This document shows positions 41,312 to 49,809 of a stretch of DNA of 64,000 nucleotides, one piece after another. Numbering within the stretch: position 1 is the stretch's first letter; the number at the start of each line of letters is the position of its first letter. This DNA comes from Glycomyces lechevalierae (lineage in GTDB: Bacteria > Actinomycetota > Actinomycetes > Mycobacteriales > Micromonosporaceae): contig NZ_JAPZVQ010000009.1 of the NCBI RefSeq assembly GCF_027622945.1, positions 151,286-215,285 of the forward strand, given 5' to 3'. The notes beneath the pieces were generated by a model. It ran no database searches and had not been told where the DNA came from. It saw nothing but the letters and a program-made list of their open reading frames with translations. The translations under genes and the position numbers were made by a program.

Positions 41312-42291
41312 AAGGGATGCTGCTGGCGGCCATCGCACTGGCCGGGTTGATCGACGGATTCGCGACGTTCGCAGTGCCGATGTCGCGGCAGTCGGTCCTC
41401 GTCGTGGTGGCCGCCGCGGCATACCTGCACGGATGGCGTCTGACCGTCCGCTACGGCTGGTGGATCCTCGGCGCGATCGGCGCCATGGGCGCACTGCTCG
41501 GTGTCGTCTCCAACCGCGACCCGTTCAACACCCTGCTCACCTTCGGCACCTTCGTGGTGCTGCCCTGGCTGATCGGGCGCTTCCGGCGGCAGCAGGCCGA
41601 CCTGATCGCCGCCACGGCCGACCGCGTCACCCGGCTCGAACGCGAACGCGAACTCGTCGCAGGCCGGGCCCGGGCCCAGGAGCGGGCCCGGATCGCGACG
41701 GACATGCACGACTCGCTCGGCCACGAGCTCGCCCTGATCGCACTCCGATCGGGTGCCCTCGAACTCGCCTCGGACCTGCCCGAGCAGCACCGTGAGGCGG
41801 CAGCCGCCTTGCGGCGCAATGCTGTTGACGCCACCGACCGGCTCCGCCAGACCATCGGGATCCTCCGCGACGAACCGGCGCCGGCCGCCCCGCTCGACGA
41901 GTCCGTCGAAGCGCTCGTCGCCCGCGCGGCCGAGGCCGGCATGCCCGTCACGTTGACGGCCGCCGAAGTCCCGCTCCCGCCGCTGGCGGCGCGGACCGTG
42001 CACCGGGTGGTCCAGGAGGGGCTGACGAACGCCGCCAGGTACGCCCCCGGTTCGGAGGTGGCTGTGACCGTGGCGGTCGCCGACGCGATCGCGACGGTCG
42101 CCGTTCGCAACAGCGGGAGGCAGGTCGAGATCCTCTCGAACAAGGGCAGCGGCCTGGTGGGTCTGGAGGAACGGGTGCGGCTCCTGGGCGGCTCGTTCAG
42201 GGCCGGGCCTGTGGAGGGCGGCTTCGAAGTGCGGGCCGAGGTGCCGTTCGAGGACGCCAAGATCGACGTGACATGGCAGGGGAACCGATGA
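41308..42291 (+). CDS. NarL/DesK-type sensor histidine kinase
   Basis: The 327-aa kinase has three or four N-terminal membrane helices (residues about 5-85) and no large external domain. HisKA_3 starts at AQERARIATDMHDSLGHELA, where His is the phospho-acceptor. The ATPase domain has the N box (RVVQEGLTNAARYAPGSE) and a late G box (NKGSGLVGLEERVRLLGG). This is the actinobacterial DesK/LiaS-like type that senses membrane or wall stress. The GTG at 41308 overlaps the hydrolase stop; its own stop overlaps the response regulator ATG. Confidence 0.93.
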   Translation: MKGMLLAAIALAGLIDGFATFAVPMSRQSVLVVVAAAAYLHGWRLTVRYGWWILGAIGAMGALLGVVSNRDPFNTLLTFGTFVVLPWLIGRFRRQQADLIAATADRVTRLERERELVAGRARAQERARIATDMHDSLGHELALIALRSGALELASDLPEQHREAAAALRRNAVDATDRLRQTIGILRDEPAPAAPLDESVEALVARAAEAGMPVTLTAAEVPLPPLAARTVHRVVQEGLTNAARYAPGSEVAVTVAVADAIATVAVRNSGRQVEILSNKGSGLVGLEERVRLLGGSFRAGPVEGGFEVRAEVPFEDAKIDVTWQGNR

Positions 42292-42941
42292 TCCGCGTAC
42301 TGCTCGCCGACGACGAGACCATGGTCCGGGCCGGAGTCGCGGCCATCCTCGCCACCGACCCCGGCATCGCGATCGTCGCCGAAGCGGGCGACGGCGCCGA
42401 GGCCGTGGAACTCGCCCGCGCGCACCGCCCGGACGTGGCGATGCTCGACATCCGCATGCCGAAGATGGACGGCCTCGCGGCCGCCGCCGAGCTCCGCCGC
42501 GGAATGCCCGAGGTCGCGGTGGTCATGCTGACCACCTTCGACGAGGACGCGTATGTGGCCCAAGCGCTCTCGCAGGGCGCGAGCGGCTTCATGCTGAAAG
42601 CCGCCGACCCGCGGGAGCTGATCATCGGCGTGAAGGCCGTCGCGGACGGCGCCGCCTACCTCTCACCGAGGATCGCCCAGCGGGTCATCGCGAAGCTGCA
42701 GCACGGCAAGCTCGAACGCGCCGCGCCGGCGCGCGAGCGCCTCGACTCCCTGACACCGCGGGAACGCGACGTACTGGCCCTCATAGGGAAAGGAGAATCC
42801 AACCACGACATCGCCAAGCAACTGCACCTCTCGGAGGGCACCATCAAAGGCCATGTGAGCACGATCCTCACCCGCCTCGACGCCAAGAACCGCGTCCAAG
42901 CGGCGATCATCGCCTACGAAGCGGGCCTGGTCAGCGACTAA
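42288..42941 (+). CDS. NarL/FixJ-type response regulator
   Basis: The 217-aa regulator begins MIRVLLADDETMVRAGVAAI. The phospho-Asp is near residue 53 in DVAMLDIRMPKMDG, and Thr/Lys switch residues are in VVMLTTFDEDAY and GFMLKAADP. The LuxR-type HTH is at the C-terminus (LTPRERDVLALIGKGESNHD, KQLHLSEGTIKGHVSTILTR). It is coupled to the kinase. The last 279 bases are also open on the other strand as the extended end of the GrpB gene. Confidence 0.95.
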   Translation: MIRVLLADDETMVRAGVAAILATDPGIAIVAEAGDGAEAVELARAHRPDVAMLDIRMPKMDGLAAAAELRRGMPEVAVVMLTTFDEDAYVAQALSQGASGFMLKAADPRELIIGVKAVADGAAYLSPRIAQRVIAKLQHGKLERAAPARERLDSLTPRERDVLALIGKGESNHDIAKQLHLSEGTIKGHVSTILTRLDAKNRVQAAIIAYEAGLVSD

Positions 42942-43481
42942 CCGCTTCTCCCAGACCGGCACCGAGGGCAGACCGCGTTCGGCGCGGGCCCGGTCGGTGA
43001 GCTCTTGCAGGAGCGCCGTCTTCGCCCGCGAGTACTCGCCGGGACGGGTACCGGCGGCGACGATCTCGCGTTTCAACCGCGCGTAGCGGGCGGCGTCCTC
43101 GGGATGGGTCCGGAGGAAGTCGCGCAGGATCCGCTGGTTCCGCGTCGGCCAGCTCGCCAGCGTCACCACATGCAGGAGGTGGCTGCGGGCGCCGTCGTCG
43201 GCCCGCACGAACAGGAGCCGGTCGGTCATGCCGTTGTCGTGCGGGTAGAACCCCAGATCGGCGAGGCGGCTCTGGTTCTGTTGGGCCGCTTCGAGGTCGC
43301 GCACGGCGGCCATGAGATCGAGGACGGGTTTGGCGGCCAGCCCCGGGACCGCCGTCGAACCGATGTGCTCGATCTCGACGAAGAGACCCGGCGCCGCCGC
43401 GCGGAGGGCGTCGATCACGGCTGCGGCTCGCCGCGGCCATTCGGGGTCGTAGTCGACGATGCGGAGGTCGGCAGGCGGCAT
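42663..43481 (-). CDS. GrpB (UPF0157) family protein with antisense C-terminal extension
   Basis: The first about 175 residues are a standard GrpB/UPF0157 nucleotidyltransferase-like domain: DLRIVDYDPEWPRRAAAVID, HIGSTAVPGLAAKPVLDLM, FVRADDGARSHLLHVV and the closing VPVWEKRLV. Family members normally stop near that point. Here the frame continues for about 93 residues, antisense to the end of the response-regulator gene, with no domain signs. A one-base change near 42945 would bring in a TAG. So either the natural stop was lost by mutation or the extension is real. Function: GrpB proteins are related to MNT/antitoxin-type nucleotidyltransferases; the role is not established. Confidence 0.8.
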   Translation of the reverse strand: MPPADLRIVDYDPEWPRRAAAVIDALRAAAPGLFVEIEHIGSTAVPGLAAKPVLDLMAAVRDLEAAQQNQSRLADLGFYPHDNGMTDRLLFVRADDGARSHLLHVVTLASWPTRNQRILRDFLRTHPEDAARYARLKREIVAAGTRPGEYSRAKTALLQELTDRARAERGLPSVPVWEKRLVADQARFVGDDRRLDAVLGVEAGEDRAHMAFDGALREVQLLGDVVVGFSFPYEGQYVAFPRCQGVEALARRRGAFELAVLQLRDDPLGDPR

Positions 43482-43568
43482 GACCCCATCCTCCGGCAGG
43501 CGCTCCGCACGGCGACGGGCGGCCGCCCACCGGGACCGGTCCCGTCAAGGGCCGCTTACGCTCCGGGC

Positions 43569-44117
43569 ATGACCTCCAGCAACGCGCTCGACCGGCGCTC
43601 CCTCGCCGCAACCGCCCTGTTCGCGGCGCTCGCCTTGACCGGCTGCACCGCCGAATCCGACGACCCGGCCTCCCCGACCGAATCGAACACCGGCGAGAGC
43701 GCCGGCGCCGAGACCACCGCGGAATCCGAACCGACCGAGGAACCGTCGCCGTCGGCTGCGGACGGCAGCGACTACGCCGCTTGCGATGACGGCTCGTGCG
43801 AGGTCCTCGTGTCCGGCGAAGTCGAGTTCGAGTTCGACGATCTCACGCTCACGGTGACGATTGACGAGGACAGCATCGAGACGTACACGGCGAACAGCGA
43901 CAGCACGCGAGCCGGCAGCAGTAGCATGGGCGGCTCCGGGATGTCGGACTCCTACTGTGTCGCCTACCTGACCGCTGGCAGCAACACCATGCAGTGCTAT
44001 CCGGACATCGAACCGGAGGAGGCCCCGGAACCCGAAACGGAGCCCGGCGTGCTCGTGCTCGAAATGCTCGACTTCAAGGAAGGCACCGCGGTCATCCGGC
44101 TGACCATGGGCGACTGA
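43569..44117 (+). CDS. small lipoprotein
   Basis: The 182-aa protein has a signal sequence (RRSLAATALFAALALTGC) with lipid-modified Cys near residue 26. A low-complexity Ser/Thr/Glu/Pro linker of about 40 residues follows, then a small domain of about 110 residues: CDDGSCEVLVSGEVEFEFDD, VTIDEDSIETYTA, a Gly/Ser loop, SYCVAYLTAGSNTMQCYPD and VLEMLDFKEGTAVIRLT. Four Cys may form two disulfides. The EVLVSGEVEF pattern is typical of small actinobacterial surface lipoproteins with no assigned role. It is monocistronic. Confidence 0.82.
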   Translation: MTSSNALDRRSLAATALFAALALTGCTAESDDPASPTESNTGESAGAETTAESEPTEEPSPSAADGSDYAACDDGSCEVLVSGEVEFEFDDLTLTVTIDEDSIETYTANSDSTRAGSSSMGGSGMSDSYCVAYLTAGSNTMQCYPDIEPEEAPEPETEPGVLVLEMLDFKEGTAVIRLTMGD

Positions 44118-44265
44118 TCCGAGCCTGCTGAGGTCGGCGTCCGAAGCCGGCGACCGAAGGCACGATCGCCTGATGCTGCTGTTGCGGTGCCTTGACCGAA
44201 CTTCTTGTGACCGTTGCGGATGATGCGAGTCGGACCAAGGCTGCGGAGCCGTAGGTGCCGGGCCG

Positions 44266-45117
44266 TCAGTTCACGCGCGCCCAGAGGTCGTACGGGTTCG
44301 GTCCAGGGCGGAAGCCATGCGCCCGCGCCATTTGCGTCGCCTCGCGGAAACCTCGGGCGATCGCCAAGGGTTCGTGGGCGTCGCTGCCGAACGTCACCGC
44401 GTCGCCGCCTTCTTCGTGCCACCACCGGAGGATCGTCGCGTGCAGGGGTATGCGGGTGCTGATCTCCAGCGCCCGGCCTGACTGGGCGGTCACCCGCAGC
44501 GCGTGGCGGAACTCGTCTTCGAACGCTGAGGGGTCGAACGGTCCGGCCTCCTGTTGCGGCCAATAGCGGACGGGGTAATCGATGTGGGCGAGCACGGAGA
44601 ACGCGTCGCTCCCCTCGACCAGTCGCACCACCTCGGCCAGGTACTCCCGCACGACCTCCACCGCCTCTCGGCGCTCGTACTGGCCCGGCGGCTCGGTGAA
44701 CCCGTCGCCGTCCGGAAGCGGAAGACAGTGCAGGGAACCGAGCACGCGGTCGAACCGGCCCGCGCCGAGCACCTCCGCTGCGGCCGCGGCGTGCCAGTGC
44801 GGTTCTCCCATCTCCACGCCGCTGAGGATCCGGAGTCCCGGGAAGCGGTCGCGGCACTCCTCGATCGCTTCGAGATACCCGTAGGCGTCGAACCTCGGGG
44901 GTGTCAGCCGCCCCTCTGGCGTGGCCAAGCCGGTGAGATAGTCGCTGGCAAAAGGGCCTTCCACGGCCACGGTCCAGACCGTGTGGTCGAGGTGCTCGGT
45001 GAAGGCGATCGCCGGGAGGCCCAGGTCGACCGCCCGCACGCAGGAGCGATGCATCGAGCCCATCGGAGCGTCCCAGGACCACTCACTGTGCACATGACTG
45101 TCCGCGGGCAACGTCAT
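44266..45117 (-). CDS. PHP-domain phosphoesterase (histidinol-phosphatase-like)
   Basis: This 283-aa cytoplasmic metal-dependent hydrolase of the PHP family has the first metal motif ADSHVHSEWSWDAPMG (HxH), then GLPAIAFTEHLDHTVW, LRILSGVEMGEPHWH, VLAHIDYPVRYWP and the last motif VTFGSDAHEPLAIARGF. This is the HisK/YtvP-type layout that dephosphorylates histidinol phosphate or a similar compound. It lies outside a his operon, so another substrate is possible. The ATG at 45117 starts just ahead of the HxH motif. Confidence 0.9.
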   Translation of the reverse strand: MTLPADSHVHSEWSWDAPMGSMHRSCVRAVDLGLPAIAFTEHLDHTVWTVAVEGPFASDYLTGLATPEGRLTPPRFDAYGYLEAIEECRDRFPGLRILSGVEMGEPHWHAAAAAEVLGAGRFDRVLGSLHCLPLPDGDGFTEPPGQYERREAVEVVREYLAEVVRLVEGSDAFSVLAHIDYPVRYWPQQEAGPFDPSAFEDEFRHALRVTAQSGRALEISTRIPLHATILRWWHEEGGDAVTFGSDAHEPLAIARGFREATQMARAHGFRPGPNPYDLWARVN

Positions 45118-45252
45118 AAGTCCTCTTCCCCAGCGCATCAACCAGAACGACCATCATCCGCCGCGACCGCAATTGATGCCACCCTGGACGGGTACCGCAA
45201 CCGAGGTGCGATCGTCCCGGACGGTGTCACACCAGCGATTCTTGGAGGCCCT

Positions 45253-45951
45253 TTGTCTTTCGCCCGATCCGACCACGCCGCCCTGCGATCGCACTACGAA
45301 CGCGAGTGGACCGACGGCCGGGCCGCGTTCGCCGCGGGAACCGTCCGGACCGATCCCGTTCCCCGCGACGGGGACGCGCGCTGGGGGCTCAGTCTCGTCG
45401 TGCCGACCGAGGGTTCCTTCGCCGAACGGATCGCCGCCGAGGCCGATGCGATCGCCGCGCGATGCCAAGGCACGCACCTGAACTACGTGCGACGCGACCT
45501 GCACATGACCGTGCGGAGCCTGGAGGGCCACCAGGACACGGTGCCGCAGCGGCAGATCGACCACTACCTCGGCCAACTCAAGGACGCCACCGAAGGGCTC
45601 GGCCCGATCTCGGCCCGCTTCGAAGGCCTCGGCGGTTCCATCGGCGGCCTCTACGTTCGCGGTTACCCGAACGCGGACCTCCTCGAACTGCGGCGCCGGC
45701 TGCGCGACGCCCGCATCCCGTTCGGCAACCTCGGCCCCGCCGGAGGCGACGGCGACCGCTATCGCGACAACGCCCACATCTCGCTCCTCGTCCCGCGCGA
45801 AGCCGTCCCCGAACCCGAGGTCGCCGCCTACGTCGACTCCCGCACCACCATCGACTTCGGCACCATCACCACCAACGAGATCTCCCTCGTCGCCTGGCGC
45901 CCCGGCCCACGCACCGCCAATATCGAAGTCATCGACCGCCTCACCTGGTGA
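45253..45951 (+). CDS. 2H phosphoesterase superfamily protein
   Basis: The 232-aa protein has the two signature motifs of 2H phosphoesterases (2'-5' RNA ligase/cyclic phosphodiesterase fold): H-x-T in RRDLHMTVRSLEG and H-x-S in DNAHISLLVPRE, about 95 residues apart. GLYVRGYPNADLLELRRRL lies between them. Such enzymes act on 2',3'-cyclic or 2'-5' phosphate bonds. The start is uncertain: TTG 45253 is chosen because GGAGG lies 4-5 bases upstream and the N-terminus then matches a soluble fold. It is divergent from the PHP gene. Confidence 0.8.
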   Translation: MSFARSDHAALRSHYEREWTDGRAAFAAGTVRTDPVPRDGDARWGLSLVVPTEGSFAERIAAEADAIAARCQGTHLNYVRRDLHMTVRSLEGHQDTVPQRQIDHYLGQLKDATEGLGPISARFEGLGGSIGGLYVRGYPNADLLELRRRLRDARIPFGNLGPAGGDGDRYRDNAHISLLVPREAVPEPEVAAYVDSRTTIDFGTITTNEISLVAWRPGPRTANIEVIDRLTW

Positions 45952-46052
45952 GCCCGCGACGACACGGGTCGGATGTCGCACTGCATGGTTAGCATCGCCG
46001 GGGTCGCGGACCACGCCGGTGCGCGAGACCGCCCGCCCCGCAAGGAGGACTC

Positions 46053-46559
46053 GTGAGCGACGCCTACTCGCCCGTGCCAGAGCTGAACCTGCTCAAGGCG
46101 TTCCAGGACCGGACCGGCCCGGTGTTCTACTCGGAGGGGTTCGAACTCCACGCGTACGGGGAGGACGCGGGACTCGGCACCTGGTCGGAGGACCCCGAGT
46201 TCGTGAGCCGGTTCATCCCCTTCGCGAACGCCACCGGCTCCGGCTCCAACTACGCGTTCTGGCGCTGCGACGACCGGCCCGATGTGGCCGACCTGCCGAT
46301 CGCGTTCATCGGCGACGAGGGGGACCTCTACATCGTCGCGCGGAACCTGCTGGAGTTGCTCCAGCTCCTCACGATCGACAACGAGTGGCTCGAACCCGAC
46401 TTCGTGGAGCAGCACACAGGCGCCCACGTCGAATACGTCGCGTGGCTGGACGAGACCTTCGGTCTGCGCCCGCCCGAGGACGCCCGCGCACTCCGCGATT
46501 TGTCTAAAGAGGACGACGCGAGGTTCCAGGCCTGGCTCGGCCGGTTCGGCATCGAGTGA
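46053..46559 (+). CDS. SMI1/KNR4 (SUKH)-like protein
   Basis: The 168-aa soluble protein has a GTG start with an excellent site (AAGGAGG). The central part (FELHAYGEDAGLGTWSEDPE, NYAFWRCDDRPDVADLPIAF, IGDEGDLYIVARNLLELLQL) has the pattern of SUKH/SMI1-KNR4 proteins: an FGSxG-like start, a DPIAFIGxEG-like centre and a helix of leucines. SUKH proteins often act as immunity proteins against secreted toxins, but stand-alone housekeeping copies exist. No toxin is adjacent. The family call is by pattern and moderately sure. Confidence 0.6.
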   Translation: MSDAYSPVPELNLLKAFQDRTGPVFYSEGFELHAYGEDAGLGTWSEDPEFVSRFIPFANATGSGSNYAFWRCDDRPDVADLPIAFIGDEGDLYIVARNLLELLQLLTIDNEWLEPDFVEQHTGAHVEYVAWLDETFGLRPPEDARALRDLSKEDDARFQAWLGRFGIE

Positions 46560-46587
46560 CCGGGCGCTGACCGCGACGCCCGCGTGC

Positions 46588-47502
46588 TCAGCGGCTCGCC
46601 GGGAGGCCTTCCTTGATCGAGGGGAAGGCCGGCGTCCAGGCCAGGTCGCGTTTGGCCTTGGCGGTGGAGAGCCGGATGCCGGTGTCGACGGTCAACGCGT
46701 GGAGGTACGGGAAGGCGGCGAGCAGTGCGCCGGGAACGGCGCGCGGCGCCGGTGCGCCGACGATGTCGGCCATGGTGCCGATGTAGTCGTCGAAGCCGAC
46801 CGGCCGGTCGTCGGCGATGTTGTAGGCCTGACCCGCTCGCCCGCGTTCGAGGGCGGCGACAGCGGCCGACGCCGCGTCGTGGAGGTGGATCGGCGCGATG
46901 GTCCCGCGGCCGCGCACGACCGGGAGCCGCCGCCGCTCGACCATCGCGAACAGTTGGCGGGTCATGGGTTCGGGGCCGTAGAACATGCCGTACCGCAGCG
47001 CGATGCCGCCGGCGCCGAGGACCTGTGTTTCGTTGGCGCGCATGGACCTCATGTGCCGGTCGATGCCGCGGTGCCCGGTCGGTTCGGCGAAGGGGCGGTC
47101 CTCGGTGACCGGTTCGGGGCCGTGGTCGCGGTAGCCGTATCCGAGGAAGAACGACTGGGTGATCACGCGGGTCGCACCGGTCGCGGCGGCCGCTCGCAGG
47201 AGGTTCGCGGTGCCCTGTTCGCGCAGGTCGTCGGTGGCGTAGAGGGAGCGGTGGAAGAGCGGCATCCCGGTGATCGCGGTGGCCTGGTGGATGGCGGCAT
47301 CGGCGTGGACGCCGTCGAGGGCACGGAGGAGCCCGTCGGCGTCCATCAGGTCGGCGTGGACCGGTCGAATGCCATTGGCCGCCAACCGCTCCGCCCCTGC
47401 GGTGGAACGGGTCAGGCCGAGCACGTCGTGGCCCGCCGCTTGCAGTTGCGAGGCGAGTTCGGCGCCGATCGCGCCGGTGGCTCCCGCGAGGAGGACCTTC
47501 AT
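46588..47502 (-). CDS. NAD(P)-dependent epimerase/dehydratase
   Basis: This 304-aa extended SDR starts MKVLLAGATGAIGAELASQL, a clear Rossmann start (GxxGxxG). VHADLMDADGLLRALDG, AAIHQATAITG, VITQSFFLGYGYRDHG and LRYGMFYGPEPMTRQ follow. The usual YxxxK is not obvious (RHMRSMRANETQV stands there), so the enzyme may be an atypical SDR, active as an isomerase or a sugar/dehydration enzyme, or catalytically modified. It overlaps the preceding membrane gene (ATGC, 4 bp) and both are likely controlled by the divergent TetR. Confidence 0.85.
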   Translation of the reverse strand: MKVLLAGATGAIGAELASQLQAAGHDVLGLTRSTAGAERLAANGIRPVHADLMDADGLLRALDGVHADAAIHQATAITGMPLFHRSLYATDDLREQGTANLLRAAAATGATRVITQSFFLGYGYRDHGPEPVTEDRPFAEPTGHRGIDRHMRSMRANETQVLGAGGIALRYGMFYGPEPMTRQLFAMVERRRLPVVRGRGTIAPIHLHDAASAAVAALERGRAGQAYNIADDRPVGFDDYIGTMADIVGAPAPRAVPGALLAAFPYLHALTVDTGIRLSTAKAKRDLAWTPAFPSIKEGLPASR

Positions 47503-47909
47503 GCCGCGGCCTCCTCGTCTGCGCTCTCGTCTGCGGTGCGGTGACGGAGGACGCGGAGCCGGAGCGCGAGGCCGACGGCGGCGATCGCCGAGAGCGCCAG
47601 CAGCAGCCACGGGTCCGAGGCGTGGCCGCCCATGTCGAGGTCCATGGCGTGGTTGTAGGCGTGGAAGGTGTTGGTGAACACGAAGCCCGCCAAGACGACT
47701 GCGACCGCGTCGCGCCACCACAGCGCCCAGATCATCATCATGCCGATGCCCATCTGGAAGGCGCCCGCGTCGTGGAGGAAGTGGACGTGGTTCGGCCAGC
47801 CGGCCCACACGGCGAAGCCGTCCGGGTCGAGCCAGGACCACGCGCCGAAGGCGAGCATGGACAGTGCCGCGACGATGACGGCGGTGGTGACGGTCAGTCG
47901 GGTGGTCAT
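47499..47909 (-). CDS. small four-helix membrane protein
   Basis: The 136-aa membrane protein has four hydrophobic segments: LTVTTAVIVAALSMLAFGAW, FQMGIGMMMIWALWW, AVAVVLAGFVFTNTFHAYNH and PWLLLALSAIAAVGLALRLR. His residues (HVHFLHDAG, FHAYNHAMD) recall DoxX/DUF4345-like proteins. The ATG at 47909 has AAGGAGGAAG upstream, an ideal site. It is the first gene of a two-gene operon with the SDR and is divergent from a TetR gene; two operator copies cover the promoter region. Confidence 0.85.
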   Translation of the reverse strand: MTTRLTVTTAVIVAALSMLAFGAWSWLDPDGFAVWAGWPNHVHFLHDAGAFQMGIGMMMIWALWWRDAVAVVLAGFVFTNTFHAYNHAMDLDMGGHASDPWLLLALSAIAAVGLALRLRVLRHRTADESADEEAAA

Positions 47910-47922
47910 GGTCTTCCTCCTT

Positions 47923-47998
47923 GGGGAGACGAACCGGATCGTTCCCTCAAAGTACGCCCGAAATCCCGAGCTGTCAACACGAACCGGTTCGTCTCCCC
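47923..47998. promoter_or_regulatory. paired TetR operators
   Basis: A perfect palindrome ACGAACCGGTTCGT lies at 47979-47992 and a second copy with one mismatch at 47929-47942, 50 bases apart. They form part of a larger 15-bp inverted repeat (GGGGAGACGAACCGG / complement) that spans the gap between divergent genes. Confidence 0.9.
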
Positions 47999-48017
47999 AT
48001 CGGGTAGTGTGTGGCCC

Positions 48018-48617
48018 ATGGCAGCACCGCGAACCCCCGATCCCAACCGCCGCAACCCGGAGTCCACCAAAGCGATCCTCGAGGCGGCCCTCGCGCTCGC
48101 CCGCGACCAGGGCTGGGCCAAGGTCTCCATCGAAGGCATCGCCGCGCGGGCCGGGGTGGGCAAGCGGACGATCTACCGCTGGTGGCCCTCGAAGGGCGCG
48201 GTCGTGCTCGACGCGTACGCCGCCCGGCTCCAGGACCGGCCCTACATGAACGCGGCGGCCGCCGAGGAAGGCGACTTGCGCGGCGACCTGGTGCGGATCC
48301 TCGGCGAGACCTGGGACATGGTGAGCGACTCGCTGCCGCTGCTCGCCTCCCTCATCGGCGAGGCCCAGCACGACCCGGACCTGGCCGAGCGGCTCTGGGA
48401 GCGGTTGATCGGCCCTTCCAGCGAGCCGGTGCAGGACCGGATCAGGCGGGCGCAGGCGGCGGGCGAGATCACGGCCGACGCGGACCCGTTCCGCGCCGCC
48501 GAACTCCTGTACGGCCAGGTCTACCTGCGGCTGCTCGTCACGCCGAAACCGCTCGACGCGGCGTTCCTGGAGGACTGCATCGACCTGGCGCTGCACGGCC
48601 TCCTGAAACGCCCCTGA
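48018..48617 (+). CDS. TetR/AcrR family transcriptional regulator
   Basis: The 199-aa repressor-type protein has HTH at about residues 16-62 (STKAILEAALALARDQGWAK, VSIEGIAARAGVGKRTIYRW). The C-terminal TetR_C_11-type domain contains SLPLLASLIGEAQHDPDLAE and YGQVYLRLLVTPKPLD. The ATG at 48018 is 20 bases from the perfect operator copy. It likely represses the divergent membrane protein and SDR genes. Confidence 0.93.
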   Translation: MAAPRTPDPNRRNPESTKAILEAALALARDQGWAKVSIEGIAARAGVGKRTIYRWWPSKGAVVLDAYAARLQDRPYMNAAAAEEGDLRGDLVRILGETWDMVSDSLPLLASLIGEAQHDPDLAERLWERLIGPSSEPVQDRIRRAQAAGEITADADPFRAAELLYGQVYLRLLVTPKPLDAAFLEDCIDLALHGLLKRP

Positions 48618-48676
48618 CCGGCGGGTCCGGCGCAATCCGGTTGCCAGAGAACGGGGCGCGGCTCTAGCCTGCGGTG

Positions 48677-49633
48677 ATGTGGAAGCCCATGATCGACGGC
48701 GATGTCGTGCGCGAGCGGATCACCGAGGCGATCGGCCCGGTCAGCGACTGGACGGCCATCACCGAAGGCGAGAACTCGCAGGCTTACAGCGCCGTGGCCG
48801 ACGGCCGTGCCGTCGTCGTCCGCGTCAACCTCCGGCGGGAGGGCTTCGAGCTCGACGCGTGGGCGGCGAAAGTGCTTCCAGGCCAGGGCATCGCGGTCCC
48901 CGAAGTGCTCGCCGTCGGCGCGGTCGGCGAAGCGTGGTTCTGCGCGAGCACGCGACTGCCCGGGACGAGGCTCTGCGACCTCGACGAGGCGGCCGTCGAG
49001 GTCTCGGCGCCGGCCGTCGCCGAGACCTTGCGCCGCATCGGCGACACACCGTTGCCCGGCAGGCAGGGTTTCGGCGGCATCGACCCCGCTACGGGCGACG
49101 GCCGCAACCCTTCATGGGCGGACGCCGTCGCGTGGGGCGTCCCGAAGGCGTGGCCCGAGCTGAGCGATCCGGCTGACCGAGCATTCCTGGAGACCCTTTC
49201 GGAGGAAACCCTCGCCGAGGTCGAAGCGCTGCCCGATTGCGATCGGCTCGTGCACGGCGACTACAGCGCGGACAACCTGATCGTGGCCGAGGACGGCGCG
49301 ATCGGGGTGATCGACTGGGAGTGCGCGATGATCGGCGATCCGCTCTGGGACCTTGCCTACCAACTGTTCTGGAGCCGCGCCTGGCCGGTCATGACCCCGC
49401 AGGCGCGCGCCTCCGCGACCGCCGACTTCACGCCCACGGAACTGAACCGCCTGCGCTGCTACATGACCGTCGCGGGACTGCGCTCGGCCTCCTTCTACCT
49501 CGCGGGGACACGCGGGCCCGCACTCGACCTGATGATCGACCGACTGCGAGCCATGCCGAGCACGCCCGAGTCGATCGCGGACCTGCTCCCCGCGACGGAC
49601 CCGCACAGCGTGCCGCGTTCAATCGATCAGTAG
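48677..49633 (+). CDS. APH-fold phosphotransferase
   Basis: The 318-aa kinase is of the aminoglycoside phosphotransferase fold. ENSQAYSAVADGRAVVVRVN gives the N-lobe. The family marker GFGGIDPATGDGRNPSWADA, then the catalytic loop RLVHGDYSADNLIVAEDG and GVIDWECAMIGDPLWDLAY with metal Asp, follow. This arrangement is shared with many actinobacterial hygromycin/streptomycin-kinase-like proteins, most without a known substrate. The start is uncertain (ATG 48677 or GTG 48674) with no good ribosome site. Its end overlaps a very small minus-strand frame. Confidence 0.87.
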   Translation: MWKPMIDGDVVRERITEAIGPVSDWTAITEGENSQAYSAVADGRAVVVRVNLRREGFELDAWAAKVLPGQGIAVPEVLAVGAVGEAWFCASTRLPGTRLCDLDEAAVEVSAPAVAETLRRIGDTPLPGRQGFGGIDPATGDGRNPSWADAVAWGVPKAWPELSDPADRAFLETLSEETLAEVEALPDCDRLVHGDYSADNLIVAEDGAIGVIDWECAMIGDPLWDLAYQLFWSRAWPVMTPQARASATADFTPTELNRLRCYMTVAGLRSASFYLAGTRGPALDLMIDRLRAMPSTPESIADLLPATDPHSVPRSIDQ

Positions 49634-49734
49634 GACGCGACGACCGGCGCATCGCCTTCAGCCCGGCGCAGACTGATCGACTCGCGCCACAGTGACCGCC
49701 ATTCCGGGAACTCGCGCTTCACGCTGTCGGCCAT
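49627..49734 (-). CDS. small protein (35 aa), unrecognised
   Basis: A 35-codon frame has a good ribosome site (AAAGGA ahead of ATG 49734) and encodes a charged amphipathic peptide, starting MADSVKREFPEWRSLWRESI and ending APVVASY. No family is recognised. It overlaps the phosphotransferase end by 7 bases. It is listed because of the ribosome site and coding-like composition. Confidence 0.4.
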   Translation of the reverse strand: MADSVKREFPEWRSLWRESISLRRAEGDAPVVASY

Positions 49735-49809
49735 GGGATTCCTTTGAGGGCATCGGGATTCCGGGGACGGCGGCCAGGATATGGCACAGGGCCAGTAGGC
49801 TCCCGGCGC

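Noticed and set aside
43005..43568. Upstream extension of the small lipoprotein frame
   Set aside because: It is antisense to the GrpB gene. The lipoprotein signal sequence begins at 43569.
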